64,000 nucleotides of DNA from Thalassobellus sediminis (lineage in GTDB: Bacteria > Bacteroidota > Bacteroidia > Flavobacteriales > Flavobacteriaceae): contig NZ_JBISCD010000040.1 of the NCBI RefSeq assembly GCF_044386045.1, forward strand, positions 496,001 through 560,000, read 5' to 3'. Below, one piece after another: positions 61,510-64,000 of this stretch. The notes below the pieces were generated by a model. The model saw nothing but the letters and a program-made list of their open reading frames with translations, was not told where the DNA came from and did no database searches. Numbering within the stretch: the stretch's first letter is position 1; every line of letters begins with the position of its first letter. A program made the translations under genes and the position numbers.

Positions 61510-63170
61510 TATTCCTCTGCTTTTTTAAGTTCAACTGAATTTAAAATACGTTCTACTATTTTATCTGCATAAACATCTCCTCTAGGATATGTAAGAACTA
61601 TTTGTTGTAATACGTTTTCTGAAACAAATTGCAATAATATGTAACTACCATCTTGAACTTTTTGGGTTAAAGGATTTTTAGCTTTTAGAGTTCCGTAAGT
61701 TTTTAAACCTTCAGCTCCATTAGGAGTTGTAAATTTATCTCTTAAAACAACAATATCATGAGCACCTTGTTGTTCCATACCTTTTATGGTACCTTCTGAA
61801 ACTTGCTCAATGTTTATCTTATTTTCACCTAAATTTTTATACGTTGTCGTATTAACCATAATACTAAATGATTCTATTAAAGAACCATACATAAATGATG
61901 TCATATTCACTTGAGCTTTTACCTCATCTGGCACAGGTAATTCTGTTCTTTTTAAAACTTTAGGCGTACTTATTGTTACAGGGGGCACACCATATTGACT
62001 ATTTACCCAATCGCCTTCTAAAAGTTCTATGCTATCATGACCAATAATAGTGTCTTTTACATATTGGAAACCATATTTTAAACCAAACCCAACAAATGTT
62101 GCTATTAAAAGGAATACGCCTATTGCAACAGTAATTATAATTTTCTTGCGTTTCTTTTTACGTTCTAATTCTTCTCTATATTTTTCATCTAAAAGCTTTT
62201 CTTCCTCTGTAGGTTCTGGCAATGCTTCTTTTACATGATCTATTTCAATATCAATAGTATTTCTATCTAATTTAGCTAATTCAACATCGACAGCAGACTT
62301 AGCGAACTTAACTAAATCGGCACGTTTTAAAATACTTTCAAGGTTTTTAATATCTTCTTTACTTAAATCTACTTGATTACCTGCTTTTAGTAAATAAAGT
62401 CTGCTTATAAGTTCGTCTGTGGTACTTTCTAAAGCACGATCATAAACTTTTTCATCAAGATATTTTCTAATAATAAACGTCAGCTCAGAATAATATTCTT
62501 TTATCTCATCACTTTGCAAATAATGACTTTCATCTAATTTTTTTAAAGCTAATTTAGCGCGATCGTAAGGCGGAAGTAAAGCAATTTGTTCTTCTTCAGT
62601 TAATGGCTTTTTTCTCCAAATAAACCAGTAAATTAAAAACCCAACAATACCAATAATTAAAAGAGTAAGTAAAAGGTATTTCCACCAATTACTCGATGGT
62701 TTTTTAACTTCCATAATAGGTTTAATATCATAAAGCCCTTGTTTTGTAGTATCTATAACCACATTATTAACTTCAACTTTTAACGAATCGGTAAAAAATG
62801 TTTTATCTCCAATAATAATTTTTTGCCTTGGTATGGTGTACGCACCAGAATCAAATTGGGTTAATCCATACTTTTTTATAAGATTGAATTTACTTCCTTT
62901 TTTTAAAGTATCAACTTTATAAGATTCTATCATTTCTAAAGGCGAAAATGATTGCCCTTCTGGAAATACTACCAAACTTGTAGAATCGGCTTCTACTTGA
63001 ATATGATATGTTATTTGTTCGCCAATTTTTATGGATGTTGAATCTATTGCAGAAGTAACTTGAGCAAACGAGAAAAAAGAAAATAGAATAAAGAATACCG
63101 TAAAAATGACCGAAGACGGGAGACCGAAAACGGAACTTTTTTTATTCAAATATTGTATATCGTAAATCAT
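61509..63170 (-). CDS. Bat-operon exported membrane protein of BatD-like N-terminal type
   Basis: A 553-residue protein between the DUF58 gene and batA. After a hydrophobic leader (IFTVFFILFSFFSFAQ) residues about 40-150 form an immunoglobulin-like domain similar in style to BatD (DSTSIKIGEQITYHIQVEAD). A membrane helix lies near 165-190 (YLLLTLLIIGIVGFLIYWFI), then a charged helical cytoplasmic segment, a second helix near 350 (IIITVAIGVFLLIATFVGF) and a C-terminal alpha/beta domain. Its first 25 or so residues are coded by two arrays of heptamer DNA repeats, so the ATG at 63170 may be secondary. A gene here is usual in flavobacterial bat clusters; its function is unknown. Confidence 0.8.
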   Translation of the reverse strand: MIYDIQYLNKKSSVFGLPSSVIFTVFFILFSFFSFAQVTSAIDSTSIKIGEQITYHIQVEADSTSLVVFPEGQSFSPLEMIESYKVDTLKKGSKFNLIKKYGLTQFDSGAYTIPRQKIIIGDKTFFTDSLKVEVNNVVIDTTKQGLYDIKPIMEVKKPSSNWWKYLLLTLLIIGIVGFLIYWFIWRKKPLTEEEQIALLPPYDRAKLALKKLDESHYLQSDEIKEYYSELTFIIRKYLDEKVYDRALESTTDELISRLYLLKAGNQVDLSKEDIKNLESILKRADLVKFAKSAVDVELAKLDRNTIDIEIDHVKEALPEPTEEEKLLDEKYREELERKKKRKKIIITVAIGVFLLIATFVGFGLKYGFQYVKDTIIGHDSIELLEGDWVNSQYGVPPVTISTPKVLKRTELPVPDEVKAQVNMTSFMYGSLIESFSIMVNTTTYKNLGENKINIEQVSEGTIKGMEQQGAHDIVVLRDKFTTPNGAEGLKTYGTLKAKNPLTQKVQDGSYILLQFVSENVLQQIVLTYPRGDVYADKIVERILNSVELKKAEE

Positions 63171-63177
63171 AAATCGT
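63108..63177 (-). repeat. Two four-unit heptamer arrays at the 5' end of the bat gene
   Basis: On the plus strand 63108-63135 is GACCGAA GACGGGA then GACCGAA AACGGAA, four heptamers. At 63150-63177 the minus strand reads ACGATTT ATGATTT then ACGATAT ACAATAT, again four heptamers. Both arrays are exactly 28 bp. The second contains the predicted ATG and the first codes part of the leader peptide. Confidence 0.65.
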
Positions 63178-63185
63178 TAATCTTT

Positions 63186-64000
63186 TTAACCTCTTCTTTT
63201 AAAATACCCTAACAGTTTTTTTACATAGCTTTCATCTACACGACAATCTATAGTACCAGCACCTGCCTTTTTAAAACTATCTTTATAATAATTAACCTTT
63301 TCGTTATAAAACTTACCGTAATTAAGTCGCACTTTTTTTGAAGCTGTATTTACCAACATCAATTCACCCGTTTCTTCATCTTGCATTTGTACCATTCCTA
63401 AGTTTGGTATTTCTTCTTCTCGCTTATCATACACTCTAATACCAGTAACATCATGTTTTCCTGATACTATTTTCATGGTTTGATGGTAATCATCGGCTAT
63501 AAAATCAGACAGTACAAAAACAATGGCTTTTTTCTTCATTACATTTTGCATGAATTTTAAAGCTTCAGCCAAATTAGTATGTTTACTTTCTGGTTCAAAC
63601 TCAATAAGCTCGCGAATAATACGAAGCACATGCGAACGTCCTTTTTTAGGTGGAATATAAAGTTCTACTTTATCTGAGAATAAAATAAGTCCTATTTTAT
63701 CGTTATTCTGTGTTGCAGAAAACGCTAAAGTTGCTGCTATCTCTGTAACAACCTCATTTTTAAATTGTTCGTTTGTACCAAATAATTCTGAACCTGAAAC
63801 ATCTACCATAAGCATCATGGTAAGCTCGCGTTCTTCTTCAAAAACTTTTACATAAGGCTCGCTGTATCGTGCAGTAACATTCCAGTCTATATTTCGAACA
63901 TCATCACCAAACTGGTATTGACGAACTTCACTAAAAGTCATACCACGACCTTTGAAGGTTGAATGATATTCGCCTCCAAAAACATGATCAGACAACCTAC
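63186..64000 (-). CDS. DUF58 (VWA-like) protein, 5' end outside the window
   Basis: The visible 270 or so residues are a DUF58 protein of the MoxR-linked group. The frame is open to the window edge: residues R-L precede SDHVFGGEYHSTFKGRGMTF, whereas complete relatives have about 20 residues more (a helix ending RRL), so the start lies beyond base 64000. The hallmark GDDVRNIDWNVTARYSEPYV segment and a VWA-like MIDAS, DVSGS, are present. Such cytoplasmic proteins act with a MoxR ATPase, expected just upstream, in assembling or activating the Bat VWA proteins. It is 15 bp before the next bat gene. Confidence 0.92.
   Translation of the reverse strand, partial: RLSDHVFGGEYHSTFKGRGMTFSEVRQYQFGDDVRNIDWNVTARYSEPYVKVFEEERELTMMLMVDVSGSELFGTNEQFKNEVVTEIAATLAFSATQNNDKIGLILFSDKVELYIPPKKGRSHVLRIIRELIEFEPESKHTNLAEALKFMQNVMKKKAIVFVLSDFIADDYHQTMKIVSGKHDVTGIRVYDKREEEIPNLGMVQMQDEETGELMLVNTASKKVRLNYGKFYNEKVNYYKDSFKKAGAGTIDCRVDESYVKKLLGYFKRRG

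Noticed and set aside
63108..63177. CRISPR-like array
   Set aside because: Units are only 7 bp with no spacers and no cas genes nearby; these are short tandem heptamers.

Overview
The window is a stretch of chromosome from a Bacteroidota bacterium, almost certainly a member of the Flavobacteriaceae. The evidence is AT-rich DNA, TAnnTTTG-type -7 promoter elements and no Shine-Dalgarno pattern. The gene content agrees: a SusC/SusD pair with a hybrid two-component regulator, an HmuY heme system, a complete bat (aerotolerance) operon, a T9SS-sorted secreted protease, and many lipoproteins with DNA-encoded acidic residues after the lipobox. A marine or polysaccharide-degrading lifestyle is an inference from the polysaccharide-utilisation locus and the exported formylglycine-generating enzyme. 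No rRNA, transposase, integrase, phage gene or CRISPR array was seen.

Layout, left to right. 0-3 kb: an arsenic-type operon (arsR, a DUF6428-like gene, an arsenate reductase/low-molecular-weight phosphatase) read leftwards, then a TM2 protein with an 11-residue-repeat helix, and a TSUP anion exporter downstream of an AraC/GyrI regulator and a 2-hydroxyacid dehydrogenase. 5-17.5 kb: housekeeping genes (mgtE, rsmA, a TPR protein, serS, ribF, pth, rplY, prs), interrupted by a large secreted metalloprotease. 17.6 kb: tRNA-Leu(CAA). 18.4-34.5 kb: a compact carbohydrate locus (HTCS regulator, SusC, SusD, a two-propeller VCBS/ASPIC lipoprotein, a GH9-like glycosidase), with a formylglycine-generating lipoprotein convergent to it. 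34.9-44.8 kb: yicC-gmk-nadD, a DUF5916 outer-membrane protein, gpsA, pheS and conserved hypotheticals, cvpA. 45.2-49.4 kb: DUF6607 diverging from a heme receptor, HmuY and a DoxX-like protein. 49.5-55.9 kb: a scar made of a broken sulP and a broken cvpA joined head to head, followed by a five-gene operon with two SulP transporters and a beta-carbonic anhydrase. 55.9-64 kb: batE, batD, batC, batB, batA, a BatD-like membrane protein, and the 3' part of a DUF58 gene cut by the window edge.

The most distinctive non-coding signal is dispersed repeats placed systematically in 3' UTRs. Five copies of a short CCTG...CAGG hairpin each sit 0-5 nt after a stop codon in the same orientation. Four copies of a longer element bounded by TTTGGGCGTTAC and CCCTAACGCAA occur, three of them just after a stop codon. 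A pair of 28-bp heptamer arrays forms the 5' end of one bat-operon gene. A 13-bp sequence is shared, inverted, between the upstream regions of the HTCS and susC genes and may be an operator.

Starts were chosen by family conservation and promoter position. Several genes appear to use GTG or TTG. All assignments rest on reading the sequence and on family knowledge; no database search was run.
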